From contig NZ_RPOC01000001.1 of the NCBI RefSeq assembly GCF_003946915.1, positions 842,399 through 906,398 on the forward strand: a stretch of 64,000 bases of DNA, in the 5' to 3' direction. The translations under genes and the position numbers were made by a program. The stretch's first letter is position 1. Each line of letters begins with the position of its first letter. This DNA is from Flavobacterium ustbae. GTDB lineage: Bacteria > Bacteroidota > Bacteroidia > Flavobacteriales > Flavobacteriaceae. The notes below the pieces were generated by a model. That model searched no databases. It was given only the letters and a program-made list of their open reading frames with translations, and was not told the origin of the DNA. Positions 18,449 through 27,576 of this stretch are shown here, piece by piece.

Positions 18449-20920
18449 ATGAGCCAAAATTTAAAAAGCCTGGTTTCAGTTCTCAAAGCCAATTGGATTG
18501 GTTCAGATGCTGATGTTTTAATCGATCATATCTCAATTGACAGCCGTTCGCTTCAAAACGGATCGCAGACCTTATTTTTTGCTCTAGTCGGCGTTAACAA
18601 CGATGCTCATTTATTTATTCCCGATTTAATAGAGAACGGAGTTCAGAATTTTGTCGTACAGTATATTCCGGAAGGATATGCAGACAAAGCTAATTTTTTG
18701 GTTGTCGAAAATACGCTTTTTGCACTTCAGGGATTTGCGGCATATTATAGAAATCTGTTTCATTTTCCGGTTATCGGCTTAACGGGAAGTAACGGAAAAA
18801 CGATCGTAAAAGAATGGCTCAACTTTTTGCTGAGTCCAGATTATAATATTATTAGAAGTCCAAAAAGTTACAATTCTCAGGTTGGAGTGCCACTTTCTAT
18901 AATTGCCATTAATGAAAAACATAATTTAGGAATTTTTGAAGCTGGAATTTCGACCGTTAACGAAATGGTTAAACTGGAGAATATCATAAAACCAACAATT
19001 GGCGTTCTTACCAGCATTGGCTCTGCGCATGACGAGGGGTTTAAAAACCTAGTGCAGAAGATAGATGAGAAATTGCTGCTGTTTAAAGATTGTCCGATAA
19101 TTATTTACCAAAAAAACGAAATCGTCGATTCTTGTTTGTTGCAATTTGCAGCAGAATATATGATGCATCCGCGAAAATTGTTTTCGTGGAGTTTTACCGA
19201 TAGAACCGCCGATGTTTTTATTTCGAAAAAAGAAAATAAAAATGAAAGTACAGTAATTCAATATCAATACAAAAATGAAATATTCAATTTAGAAATTCCG
19301 TTTAACGATTCGGCTTCTATAGAAAATGCGATTTCGTGTTTACTGGTTTTGCTACATTTTGACTACGATCAGGAAACGATTCAGAATAGAATCCAGATGC
19401 TTTATCCGGTGCGAATGCGTTTGGAAGTAAAAAACGGAATCAATAATAGCAGTATAATTGATGATAGTTACAGTTCCGATTTTCAGTCGCTTAAAATTGC
19501 TTTGGATTTTCTGGAAAGCCAAAAGAAAAAAGGCGCTTCCAAAACTGTTATTTTATCAGATATTTTTCAAAGCGGATTTTCCAATGAAGAATTATACTCG
19601 AAAGTTGCCCAGTTAATTCTAGACAATAAAATAAACCGAGTAGTTGGTATTGGGTCTACGATTTCTTCTTTTGCAGCAAAATTTCCAAACAGCGTTATGT
19701 TTCAAAATACAGCTGATTTTATCGCCGAAATTGACAATCTGAATTTCAATAACGAAACCATTTTAATAAAAGGAGCAAGATCATTTAAGTTCGAAGAAAT
19801 TGTTTCGCTTCTTGAAGAAAAAACTCACGAAACAGTTCTAGAAATCAATCTCGATGCTATTAGCCACAACTTTAATTACTACAAATCAAAACTGGCACCA
19901 AATGTCAAAATGATGGTAATGGTAAAAGCATTTGGTTATGGAAACGGAGGTTTAGAAATTGCTAAATTATTAGAACATCATAAAGTGGATTATTTGGGTG
20001 TGGCTTTCGCCGATGAAGGAATCGCATTGAAAAATGGCGGAATAAAATTGCCAATTATGGTTTTAAATCCAGAATCGACCAGTTTTCCATCGATTATTCA
20101 ATATCAATTAGAACCAGAAATTTATAGTTTAAAAGGTCTAAATGCCTTTTTGAAAATTGCCCGCGAAAAGAATTTAAAAGATTATCCAATCCACATCAAA
20201 ATGGATACGGGAATGCACCGTTTAGGTTTTGAGAATAATACGATCGATGAGCTGATTTCAACTTTAAAAGGAAATTCAACCGTTCGAGTGCAGAGTATTC
20301 TTTCACATTTGGCGACAAGTGATGATCCAACACATTACGATTTTGTGAATCAGCAGATTGCTTTGTTTGAGAAATTATCTTCCAGATTAATTAACGAATT
20401 AAACATAAATCCGATTCGCCATATTTTGAATACTTCTGGAATTAGCAATTTCCCAAATGCGCAATACAATATGGTGCGTTTAGGCATTGGATTGTACGGA
20501 GTTTCAAACGATTCGGCAGAACAAAAATATTTGGAAAACGTTGGAACATTAAAGTCAATTATTTCTCAAGTCAGAACTATTCCTGCAGGCGACAGTGTGG
20601 GCTACGGGCGCCGTTTTATGGCAGATGCAGCAACTAAAATTGCTACAATCCCGATTGGTTATGCAGACGGAATTGCGAGATTATGGGGAAATGAGGTTGG
20701 TTATGTAACAATTAAAAATCAAAAAGCTAAAATCGTTGGAAGTGTCTGTATGGACATGTTAATGGTTAACGTAAGCCATATCGATTGCAAAGAAGGCGAT
20801 TCGGTAATTATTTTCGGCGAAAGCCCAACGGTTATAGAAATGGCTGCAGCATTAAAAACCATTCCGTATGAGATAATGACGAGCATTTCGCAAAGAGTAA
20901 AGCGCGTATTTTTTAGATAG
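18449..20920 (+). CDS. bifunctional UDP-MurNAc-tripeptide:D-Ala-D-Ala ligase / alanine racemase (MurF-Alr)
   Basis: 823 aa from the ATG at 18449. The preceding 20 codons lie in a dispersed repeat, and a TAATTTTG -7 element at 18423-18430 would start transcription inside them. N-terminal half: Mur ligase with ATP loop GLTGSNGKT at 110-118. C-terminal half (from about 460): fold-type III racemase with PLP lysine K493 in MVKAFGYGNGG and SVGYGRRF containing the catalytic-type tyrosine. The fusion makes D-alanine and adds D-Ala-D-Ala to the peptidoglycan precursor in one chain. Such fusions are known in Bacteroidota. Confidence 0.95.
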   Translation: MSQNLKSLVSVLKANWIGSDADVLIDHISIDSRSLQNGSQTLFFALVGVNNDAHLFIPDLIENGVQNFVVQYIPEGYADKANFLVVENTLFALQGFAAYYRNLFHFPVIGLTGSNGKTIVKEWLNFLLSPDYNIIRSPKSYNSQVGVPLSIIAINEKHNLGIFEAGISTVNEMVKLENIIKPTIGVLTSIGSAHDEGFKNLVQKIDEKLLLFKDCPIIIYQKNEIVDSCLLQFAAEYMMHPRKLFSWSFTDRTADVFISKKENKNESTVIQYQYKNEIFNLEIPFNDSASIENAISCLLVLLHFDYDQETIQNRIQMLYPVRMRLEVKNGINNSSIIDDSYSSDFQSLKIALDFLESQKKKGASKTVILSDIFQSGFSNEELYSKVAQLILDNKINRVVGIGSTISSFAAKFPNSVMFQNTADFIAEIDNLNFNNETILIKGARSFKFEEIVSLLEEKTHETVLEINLDAISHNFNYYKSKLAPNVKMMVMVKAFGYGNGGLEIAKLLEHHKVDYLGVAFADEGIALKNGGIKLPIMVLNPESTSFPSIIQYQLEPEIYSLKGLNAFLKIAREKNLKDYPIHIKMDTGMHRLGFENNTIDELISTLKGNSTVRVQSILSHLATSDDPTHYDFVNQQIALFEKLSSRLINELNINPIRHILNTSGISNFPNAQYNMVRLGIGLYGVSNDSAEQKYLENVGTLKSIISQVRTIPAGDSVGYGRRFMADAATKIATIPIGYADGIARLWGNEVGYVTIKNQKAKIVGSVCMDMLMVNVSHIDCKEGDSVIIFGESPTVIEMAAALKTIPYEIMTSISQRVKRVFFR

Positions 20921-20931
20921 TAATTTTTTTA

Positions 20932-21066
20932 AACCATATAAGTTATATAAGTTCATTTTAGATGAATATTATTTCTTTTGTTACTTGATTATGTATTTCA
21001 ATTGCGTCAAGCTTATAATTTCTACTATGACTTATATGGTTTAAAAGAGAATAACTTATATGGTTT
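20932..21066. repeat. AACCATATAAG / CTTATATGGTT bracket repeat
   Basis: Left arm 20932-20960, right arms at 21030-21041 and 21053-21066. It fills the gap between murF-alr and mscL. Same family and orientation as at 13726, 39972 and 41011. Confidence 0.8.
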
Positions 21067-21123
21067 TTTAACAAAAATTACGTATTTTCGATATTCGTTA
21101 ATGTAAAACTAAACAAGTCAGAT

Positions 21124-21510
21124 ATGGGATTTTTTTCAGAATTTAAGGCATTTGCAATGAAAGGCAATGTAGTTGACCTTGCTGTTGCTGTAATTATAGG
21201 AGCTGCTTTTGGTAAAATTGTAAGTTCATTTATTGAAGATGTAATTACACCGTTAGTATTAAAACCAGCTTTAGATGCAGCTCATTTGTCAAAAATAGAA
21301 GAACTAACCGCCTTTGGAGGTGTAAAATACGGTCTGTTTCTTTCTGCAGTAATTAACTTTATCATCGTAGCATTTGTTTTATTTCTTGTTATTAAAGGAA
21401 TGAATAGCCTTAAAAAGAAAGAAGAGCCAGCGCCGAACCAGCCTGCTGCACCAACTCAAGAAGAGTTGCTTACAGAAATTAGAGATTTATTAAAAAATAA
21501 AAACGTATAA
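21124..21510 (+). CDS. mscL: large-conductance mechanosensitive channel
   Basis: 128 aa, standard MscL length. The first helix is recognisable by FKAFAMKGNVVDLAVAVIIGAAFGKIVSSFIEDVITPL, described here only up to its key features: the pore constriction A/V-x-IIGAAFG around residues 20-30 and the periplasmic loop. TM2 is about residues 75-97, followed by a short charged C-terminal helix (EELLTEIRDLL). It forms a homopentameric inner-membrane pore opened by membrane tension to release osmolytes. Single gene with its own terminator. Confidence 0.96.
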   Translation: MGFFSEFKAFAMKGNVVDLAVAVIIGAAFGKIVSSFIEDVITPLVLKPALDAAHLSKIEELTAFGGVKYGLFLSAVINFIIVAFVLFLVIKGMNSLKKKEEPAPNQPAAPTQEELLTEIRDLLKNKNV

Positions 21511-21533
21511 TACCGCTACACTAAGTCTAACTT

Positions 21534-21561
21534 AACCGCCTTCTAAAGAGGCGGTTTTTTT
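21534..21561 (+). terminator. intrinsic terminator after mscL
   Basis: AACCGCCT (21534-21541), 7-nt loop, AGGCGGTT (21549-21556) and a T run to 21561. Confidence 0.9.
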
Positions 21562-21607
21562 ACAAAATGTTTATTTTGTAACATTTTGTTATTTTTTGTG
21601 AATCACC

Positions 21608-21637
21608 TTGTCAAGACTTTTATTATACTTATTTTTG
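21608..21637 (+). promoter_or_regulatory. promoter of asd
   Basis: TTG at 21608-21610, 19-nt spacer, TATTTTTG at 21630-21637. It matches the Bacteroidota consensus and predicts a start near 21644, about 34 nt before the asd ATG. Confidence 0.75.
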
Positions 21638-21677
21638 CAATACAAATTAGATTAATTGATTATTTAAAAATATAAAA

Positions 21678-22667
21678 ATGAGAATTGCAGTTGTAGGTGC
21701 TACCGGAATGGTTGGCGAAGTAATGCTTAAAGTTTTAGCGGAAAGAAATTTTCCTGTTACAGAATTAATTCCTGTTGCATCAGAAAGATCGGTAGGAAAA
21801 GAGATCGAATACAAAGGAACTAAATATAAAGTAGTAGGATTGCAAACCGCTGTTGATATGAAAGCAGATATCGCTGTGTTCTCTGCTGGCGGAGATACAT
21901 CTTTGGAGTGGGCTCCAAAATTTGCTGCTGCCGGAACAACTGTAATCGACAACTCTTCTGCATGGAGAATGGATCCAACTAAAAAATTGGTTGTTCCAGA
22001 AATCAATGCCGATGTTTTGACTAGAGAAGATAAAATTATTGCAAATCCAAACTGTTCTACTATTCAAATGGTAATGACTTTGGCTCCTTTGCATAAAAAA
22101 TACAACATCAAAAGAATCATTGTTTCTACTTACCAATCTATTACAGGAACTGGTGTAAAAGCGGTTAAACAATTAGAAAATGAGTACGCTGGAGTTCAGG
22201 GAGATATGGCTTACAAATATCCAATCCACAGAAATGCAATTCCTCATTGCGACAGTTTTGAAGAAAACGGATATACTAAAGAAGAAATGAAATTAGTTCG
22301 CGAAACTCAAAAAATATTAGGTGATAATACTATCAGAGTTACCGCTACTGCAGTTCGTGTGCCAGTTGTAGGCGGACACAGTGAAGCAGTAAACGTAGAG
22401 TTTACAAATGATTTTGAAGTAAATGAAGTTCGCGAAATCTTACACAACACTGATGGAGTAGTGGTGCAAGACAATTTAGATACCTTTACTTACCCAATGC
22501 CATTATATGCAGAAGGTAAAAATGATGTTTTTGTTGGAAGAATTCGTCGTGACGAAAGCCAGCCAAATACATTAAACATGTGGATTGTTGCTGACAATTT
22601 AAGAAAAGGTGCTGCAACAAACACAATCCAAATTGCTGAATACTTAATTAAAGCAGGTTTGGTATAA
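21678..22667 (+). CDS. asd: aspartate-semialdehyde dehydrogenase
   Basis: 329 aa, normal for the family. NADP-binding GATGMVGEVML at 8-18, the acyl-enzyme cysteine C126 in NPNCSTIQM, and the histidine region VVGGHSEAV near 230-240 are all present. The enzyme reduces aspartyl phosphate to aspartate semialdehyde, feeding lysine/diaminopimelate, threonine and methionine synthesis. It stands alone between good promoter and terminator signals. Confidence 0.97.
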   Translation: MRIAVVGATGMVGEVMLKVLAERNFPVTELIPVASERSVGKEIEYKGTKYKVVGLQTAVDMKADIAVFSAGGDTSLEWAPKFAAAGTTVIDNSSAWRMDPTKKLVVPEINADVLTREDKIIANPNCSTIQMVMTLAPLHKKYNIKRIIVSTYQSITGTGVKAVKQLENEYAGVQGDMAYKYPIHRNAIPHCDSFEENGYTKEEMKLVRETQKILGDNTIRVTATAVRVPVVGGHSEAVNVEFTNDFEVNEVREILHNTDGVVVQDNLDTFTYPMPLYAEGKNDVFVGRIRRDESQPNTLNMWIVADNLRKGAATNTIQIAEYLIKAGLV

Positions 22668-22700
22668 TCTCAGAGATTAATTAAAATTGTTATAAAGAAA

Positions 22701-22736
22701 AAACCGTAATCGCAGTAATGTGATTACGGTTTTTTT
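22701..22736 (+). terminator. intrinsic terminator after asd
   Basis: AAACCGTAATC (22701-22711) pairs with GATTACGGTTT (22722-22732), 10-nt loop, then T residues. Confidence 0.9.
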
Positions 22737-22883
22737 GTGGCTTAAGTTGATAGCTTAATTTGATTACACCAAATTCGGTACAATTAGAAAATTCAGCTAC
22801 AAGCAATAAATTTTTCCTTTCTGTAAAAAAAATGTATTCAAGTAACTAACATATTTCTAAAAACTGTCAGGTTTAAAGCTAAA

Positions 22884-22913
22884 AAAAAGCGAGAATTTAA
22901 ATTCTCGCTTTTT
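22884..22913 (-). terminator. bidirectional terminator after the ferredoxin gene
   Basis: A perfect palindrome centred at 22898/22899 (AAGCGAGAATTT / AAATTCTCGCTT), flanked by A and T runs on both sides. It lies 7 nt beyond the ferredoxin stop codon on the minus strand. Confidence 0.85.
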
Positions 22914-22919
22914 GTATTT

Positions 22920-23237
22920 TTAATATTCTGGTGCCAATTCTAGTTCCAAACCTTCCAAATCTTCAGTAATTGGAATCTGACAGCCTAAACGGCTATTAGA
23001 CTTAACATAAAATGCTTCCGAAAGCATGGCTTCCTCATCGTCACCCATTTCTGGTAATGCAACATCATTCAGAACATAGCACTGGCAAGAAGCGCACATG
23101 GCCATTCCTCCGCAGGTTCCTTCTACAGGAAGTTCGTATGCTTTGCATAACTCCATTATATTCATTGCCATATCAGTTGGAGCTTGTAATTCGTGTATAA
23201 CTCCTTCTCGATCTTTAATTTTTATTAATACATCCAT
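22920..23237 (-). CDS. adrenodoxin-type [2Fe-2S] ferredoxin
   Basis: 105 aa. The four cluster ligands follow the C-x5-C-x2-C...C pattern: C42, C48, C51 and C86 (TCGGMAMCASC, RLGCQI). The acidic surface (GDDEEAMLSE) is typical of electron-transfer ferredoxins of the adrenodoxin/Fdx class used in iron-sulfur assembly or with a reductase. It lies near a NifU-like scaffold and an Mrp carrier on the same strand, which supports an iron-sulfur assembly role. The exact partner is unknown. Confidence 0.92.
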   Translation of the reverse strand: MDVLIKIKDREGVIHELQAPTDMAMNIMELCKAYELPVEGTCGGMAMCASCQCYVLNDVALPEMGDDEEAMLSEAFYVKSNSRLGCQIPITEDLEGLELELAPEY

Positions 23238-23294
23238 TTTAATTATTGGAATTTTTTGGCAGGATTTTATAACGTGAAAAAATCCTAATTTATA

Positions 23295-23774
23295 TTAGCT
23301 AGTAGGTTTAGTACTAAAAGCGTATTCCTTTCTATTGTTTTCTTTCAAACGCATTTTTACTCCAAGGACATTTTCATTCTTTTCAAGAATTGTTACCACT
23401 GCAATTACAGAGTAATAATCTTTGTCAGATTGGAAAACAAGTGTTCCTTCGTAAGTCGTGTTTAAAACGCCTTGTTTGTCTGTTGATGCTGAAATTTTTC
23501 TCGGATGAGAAAATTCTGCTGAACTGTAAGTTGTCTTACTTGCAAATTTAGCTCTGCCATCAACAAAGTCATACAGAAAATCGTAGTTACCAATTCTTAA
23601 TGAACCAGCTTCTTCATTTGGATTAATCGAAAATACAATTTTTCCCGAATATTGAAAATCTGCCCATTCTTCTGATTCGCTTACCCAAGCCTTGTCAACA
23701 ACAACATTCTTACTTTGGGCGTAATCTACAGTAACAAAAAACAATAATAAAAAAAGAGCGTAAAAGTTTTTCAT
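23295..23774 (-). CDS. secreted protein of unknown function
   Basis: 159 aa with a signal peptide ending near ...DYAQ (residue 19). The mature part is mostly predicted beta strands, with no cysteines and no motif I recognise. It lies between ferredoxin and nifU-like genes on the same strand but its secretion makes a shared function unlikely. I cannot assign a family. Confidence 0.7.
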   Translation of the reverse strand: MKNFYALFLLLFFVTVDYAQSKNVVVDKAWVSESEEWADFQYSGKIVFSINPNEEAGSLRIGNYDFLYDFVDGRAKFASKTTYSSAEFSHPRKISASTDKQGVLNTTYEGTLVFQSDKDYYSVIAVVTILEKNENVLGVKMRLKENNRKEYAFSTKPTS

Positions 23775-23987
23775 AAGTATAAGATTAAGGGTTATGTGAC
23801 AAATTTAAGTTAAAAATGTAACAATTACTTAACAAAAACTCTTAAAACTTTAAGTTGTTTTTTCAGAATGTCGCAAAAATCATTGTTTTTTGAGAGCGTT
23901 TTTGCTAATTATTTAAACAAATCACAATAAGGCTTATTATTCTTGTTAAATGCAAAAATACGTTCAGAAAAAACAATTACATCTTTG

Positions 23988-24227
23988 TTACATCACATTT
24001 ACCACAGTTTCGATTTGTGGTGCATATTTTTTTATAGTTGTTTCAACACCTGCTTTAAGCGTCATTTGATTAACGCTGCAGCTAATGCAAGCTCCTTCCA
24101 GACGAACTTTTACATGTTTGTCATCTTCAATAGAAATCAATGAAATATCTCCGCCATCAGATTTTAAGAATGGTCTTATCTCGTCTAAGGCCAATAAAAC
24201 ATTATTTGTTAATTCTTCTGTTGTCAT
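23988..24227 (-). CDS. NifU C-terminal-domain iron-sulfur scaffold protein
   Basis: 79 aa, a stand-alone NifU-like domain. RPFLKSDGGDISL (about 18-30) and the cluster-binding C47-x2-C50 in GACISCSVNQMTLK are the family hallmarks. Such proteins carry an Fe-S cluster on the paired cysteines of a dimer and pass it to targets. It lies 157 nt downstream of the mrp gene on the same strand and probably works with it in the cytoplasm. Confidence 0.93.
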   Translation of the reverse strand: MTTEELTNNVLLALDEIRPFLKSDGGDISLISIEDDKHVKVRLEGACISCSVNQMTLKAGVETTIKKYAPQIETVVNVM

Positions 24228-24325
24228 AATTATAATGTGTCAATTAGAAAATATGTCAATTAGAAAATTCTTTAAAATTACCTAATTGTCTCATTATCTT
24301 AAATTTATTAATTTTTTAATTGTGA

Positions 24326-24370
24326 AATTTGCCAATTAGATAATACTTAAAATTTTCTAATTGGCAAATT
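24326..24370. repeat. 15-bp perfect inverted repeat (AATTTGCCAATTAGA)
   Basis: Arms 24326-24340 and 24356-24370, 15-nt loop, within a run of CAATTAGA-type copies covering 24240-24390 between the mrp and nifU-like genes. It could serve as an intercistronic hairpin. Confidence 0.8.
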
Positions 24371-24384
24371 ATCTCATTATCTAA

Positions 24385-25515
24385 TTAGTTTTTCTTTACC
24401 GCTGAACAGCCTGCCATTGTTGTGATCTTGATCGCTTCTGTTGCGGGTAAGCTTTCGTTTCTGTTTACTGTTTCCTGTACCACATTTCTAGTAATTTCCT
24501 CAAAAACTTTTTCTATTGGTGATGCTGTCTGCAATGCTGCCGGACGACCGTAATCTCCTGCTTCGCGAATAGATTGTACAATTGGAACTTCTCCTAAAAA
24601 TGGAACGTCTAAATCTTCAGCAAGGTTTTTAGCACCTTCTTGTCCAAAGATATAATATTTGTTTTCTGGCAATTCTTCTGGTGTAAAGTAAGCCATGTTT
24701 TCAATAATTCCTAAAACTGGAACATTGATATTGTCTTGCATAAACATTGCCACTCCTTTTTTAGCATCGGCAAGAGCAACTGCTTGTGGAGTACTTACTA
24801 CTACAGCACCAGTAATTGGTAGCGACTGCATGATAGAAAGGTGAATATCTCCAGTTCCAGGAGGCAAGTCAAGAAGCATGAAATCTAATTCTCCCCAGTC
24901 AGCATCAAAAATCATTTGGTTTAATGCTTTTGCAGCCATTGGCCCTCTCCATATTACGGCTTGGCTTGGCGCTGTAAAAAATCCGATAGAAAGCATTTTG
25001 ATTTCGTAGCTTTCAATAGGTTTCATTTTTGATTTCCCATCAACTGTTATAGAAACTGGTTTTTCGTTTTCAACGTCAAACATAATTGGCATCGATGGTC
25101 CGTAGATATCGGCATCTAGAACTCCAACTTTGAAGCCCATTTTTGCAAGCGTAACAGCCAAGTTTGCAGTTACAGTAGATTTTCCTACTCCTCCTTTGCC
25201 AGAAGCGACTGCAATTATATTTTTGATACCAGGAATAGCGCGCCCTTTAATTTCAGGCTTCTCTGGAGTTTCTACTTTAATATTTACTTTTACTTTTGCA
25301 TCAGGTGATATTAAATCATGAATTGTTTTTTTAATATCATCTTCTGCTCTTTTTTTAATGTGCATAGCAGGTGTATGCAGTACAAGGTCTACAACAGCTT
25401 CGTCGCCAAAAGTAATAACATTGGTTACGGCACCGCTTTCGACCATATTTTTTCCTTCTCCAGCAATAGTAATTGTCTCTAAAGCTTTTAGAATTTCTTT
25501 TCTATCTAGTTTCAT
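24385..25515 (-). CDS. Mrp/NBP35-type iron-sulfur cluster carrier ATPase (ApbC)
   Basis: 376 aa. The N-terminal MIP18/DUF59 domain is about residues 5-80. The deviant Walker A GKGGVGKST is at 106-114, and LLDLPPGTGD marks the Walker B region. Family members load Fe-S clusters onto apoproteins. The usual CxxC after the ENM motif is absent: the stretch reads ENMAYFTPEELPENKYYIFG, with no cysteine. A lone cysteine occurs near the C-terminus (MAGCSAV). Upstream of the nifU-like gene on the same strand. Confidence 0.94.
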   Translation of the reverse strand: MKLDRKEILKALETITIAGEGKNMVESGAVTNVITFGDEAVVDLVLHTPAMHIKKRAEDDIKKTIHDLISPDAKVKVNIKVETPEKPEIKGRAIPGIKNIIAVASGKGGVGKSTVTANLAVTLAKMGFKVGVLDADIYGPSMPIMFDVENEKPVSITVDGKSKMKPIESYEIKMLSIGFFTAPSQAVIWRGPMAAKALNQMIFDADWGELDFMLLDLPPGTGDIHLSIMQSLPITGAVVVSTPQAVALADAKKGVAMFMQDNINVPVLGIIENMAYFTPEELPENKYYIFGQEGAKNLAEDLDVPFLGEVPIVQSIREAGDYGRPAALQTASPIEKVFEEITRNVVQETVNRNESLPATEAIKITTMAGCSAVKKN

Positions 25516-25919
25516 TGTAATGGGCTGTTTTTTTTATTCTCAGAAAACAGTTTATAAGATTATATTTATTTAAACTGTATCAGGGTGCAAAGATAACAGA
25601 TTAAGTTCGGAAATTAAGCGTTTTTAAATTGTAATTATTGATATTGAGATTATTCAAAATTATTATGCATTAAAAATTTTGTTTGAAAGAAGTATTGAAA
25701 CTTTTTTGTCTGCCAAGAAAAGTTTTTCCGATTTAAAAGATTTTTATATAAATTTTCTTTCAATTAAATAAAAATTCTCACAAAACTTCTTTATATTTGA
25801 TAGCCCAAATCGATGATTCCTAAGACAAGAAAAAAATATGTGAAAACTAGTTTTTTGAAGTATTTATTGGGTTTTCGGTATTTTTTTTAAAGTTATTCTA
25901 CAATTTAAACTTTAAAAAT
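25516..25919. other. A+T-rich divergent spacer, no gene seen
   Basis: 404 nt between mrp (minus) and the L,D-transpeptidase (plus). TATATTTG at 25792-25799 fits a -7 element for the plus-strand gene, which would give a leader of about 110 nt. No TTG is in register. I see no repeat family or RNA here. Confidence 0.4.
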
Positions 25920-27512
25920 ATGCGAAATTTTACTTTTTCATTGATTATTACAGCGGTCAGTTTTTTTGCATTTTCATTTACTTCGAATACTAAAAACAAG
26001 GCTGATTTAACAAATCGTAAAACGGTTTCAATTATTGCTATTGATGCTGCTTCGATTAATGCATTTTTTAAAAAATATCCTAAGCTTAAAAAATATCAGA
26101 AAGATGTTGAGGATATTTACAAGGCCAAACAATACCAATCTATTTGGTATGACGAAAAAAGTATAACCGAATTTGGAGCGCTTTTATATCAGAAAGTAAA
26201 CGTGCTCAAAGATCAGGGAATCGAGGCCAAAATGCCTTACAAGGATATAATTGATCAAGCTTTTAATGAAAGCGATAACATTGAGCCTCCGCAGATAGAT
26301 ACAGAATTACTGCTAACAAGCATGTACGTGTTTTATGCCAGCAATGTATATTCTGGTGTAGATCCTACAACGCTTAAAAAAATAGGCTGGTTTCTTCCGG
26401 CAAAATCTATTTCTTATTCCCGAATTTTAGATTCTCTTATTGTTGATTCCAATAGGCTAAATGAAGACGATTATCTATTATTTGCCCAATATTATAAACT
26501 TCAGGATGCTTTAAAGAAATATAGACAAATAGAAAAAGATGGTCTTTGGCAAAAAATCACTATCGATAGTGCTACTTACAGGGATATGAGGCCAGATACT
26601 ACTGCGCCAGCGATAAAAGAAATAAGACAAAGGCTCTATGTGCTTGGCGATCTCAAGCAAGATTCTAAAAGTAATTTTTATGATCGAGAATTGATGGATG
26701 GTGTTATGAACTACAAAAAAAGACACGGTTTGACACTGAACTATATTATTAATAGAGATCATATTAAGCAGTTTAACGAACCAATTGAGAAAAGAATTAA
26801 GACCATTATGCTGAATATGGAACGATGCCGTTGGATTCCGACAAAACTCGCCCGGGCAAATGAATATGTAATGGTTAATATTCCTTCTTTCAGAGTGATT
26901 TATGTTAAAGATGGAAAATATGATTTGGTGTCGGATATTTTTGTTGGTAATAGGCTTAGTGAAACTGTTATATTCAGCGGTAATATGGATCGAATTGTTT
27001 TTAGCCCTTATTGGTATGTGCCGAATAGCATTATTCAAAACGAATTGAAACTTCAAATTGCCAGCAATAAAAATTATCTCGCCGAACATAATATGGAATG
27101 GAATGGAGGGAAAGTAAGGCAAAAACCAGGACCTAAAAACTCTTTAGGATTAGTAAAGTTTATGTTCCCGAATCCGAATGATATTTATATGCACGATACG
27201 CCTGCAAAAAGTTTGTTCCAGTTTGAAAATCGTACATTCAGTCATGGTTGTATAAATGTGAAAGAGGCAAGAGAACTGGCATTACATATTTTAAAAGATG
27301 ATCCTGATTGGCCAGTAGATAAAATTGATAAAGCAATGAGCGGAGAAAAAGAAACTACCTGCATGCTTAAACGTAAAATTCCGGTTTACATAGGATATTT
27401 TACCGCTTGGGTTCAGGACAATGGCGAAATAAACTTTTTCCCAGATGTCTATAACCGCGATGAGAGTTTAGATAAACTGCTTTATTCCGATGCTGTAACG
27501 ATGAAGGATTAA
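25920..27512 (+). CDS. L,D-transpeptidase (YcbB/LdtD-like)
   Basis: 530 aa. N-terminal signal/anchor (about 5-22), then a long scaffold region and a peptidoglycan-binding-like segment around 230-290 (IKEIRQRLYVLGDL). The YkuD catalytic domain spans about 320-470, with HDTPAKSLF and the nucleophile C444 in SHGCINV. The family's usual R after the cysteine motif is N, as in [ST]HGCxN variants. Such enzymes cross-link peptidoglycan 3-3 or attach proteins to it, in the periplasm. Followed by a strong terminator, convergent with the ABC permease gene. Confidence 0.92.
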   Translation: MRNFTFSLIITAVSFFAFSFTSNTKNKADLTNRKTVSIIAIDAASINAFFKKYPKLKKYQKDVEDIYKAKQYQSIWYDEKSITEFGALLYQKVNVLKDQGIEAKMPYKDIIDQAFNESDNIEPPQIDTELLLTSMYVFYASNVYSGVDPTTLKKIGWFLPAKSISYSRILDSLIVDSNRLNEDDYLLFAQYYKLQDALKKYRQIEKDGLWQKITIDSATYRDMRPDTTAPAIKEIRQRLYVLGDLKQDSKSNFYDRELMDGVMNYKKRHGLTLNYIINRDHIKQFNEPIEKRIKTIMLNMERCRWIPTKLARANEYVMVNIPSFRVIYVKDGKYDLVSDIFVGNRLSETVIFSGNMDRIVFSPYWYVPNSIIQNELKLQIASNKNYLAEHNMEWNGGKVRQKPGPKNSLGLVKFMFPNPNDIYMHDTPAKSLFQFENRTFSHGCINVKEARELALHILKDDPDWPVDKIDKAMSGEKETTCMLKRKIPVYIGYFTAWVQDNGEINFFPDVYNRDESLDKLLYSDAVTMKD

Positions 27513-27517
27513 AATAA

Positions 27518-27556
27518 AAGCCCGACGGATTTTACTGAAATCTGTCGGGCTTCTTT
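27518..27556 (+). terminator. intrinsic terminator between L,D-transpeptidase and ABC permease
   Basis: AAGCCCGACGGATTT (27518-27532) pairs with AAATCTGTCGGGCTT (27538-27552), one G-T pair, then a short T run. It sits between convergent genes. Confidence 0.85.
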
Positions 27557-27576
27557 AAAAAAAATGGTCTACAAGC

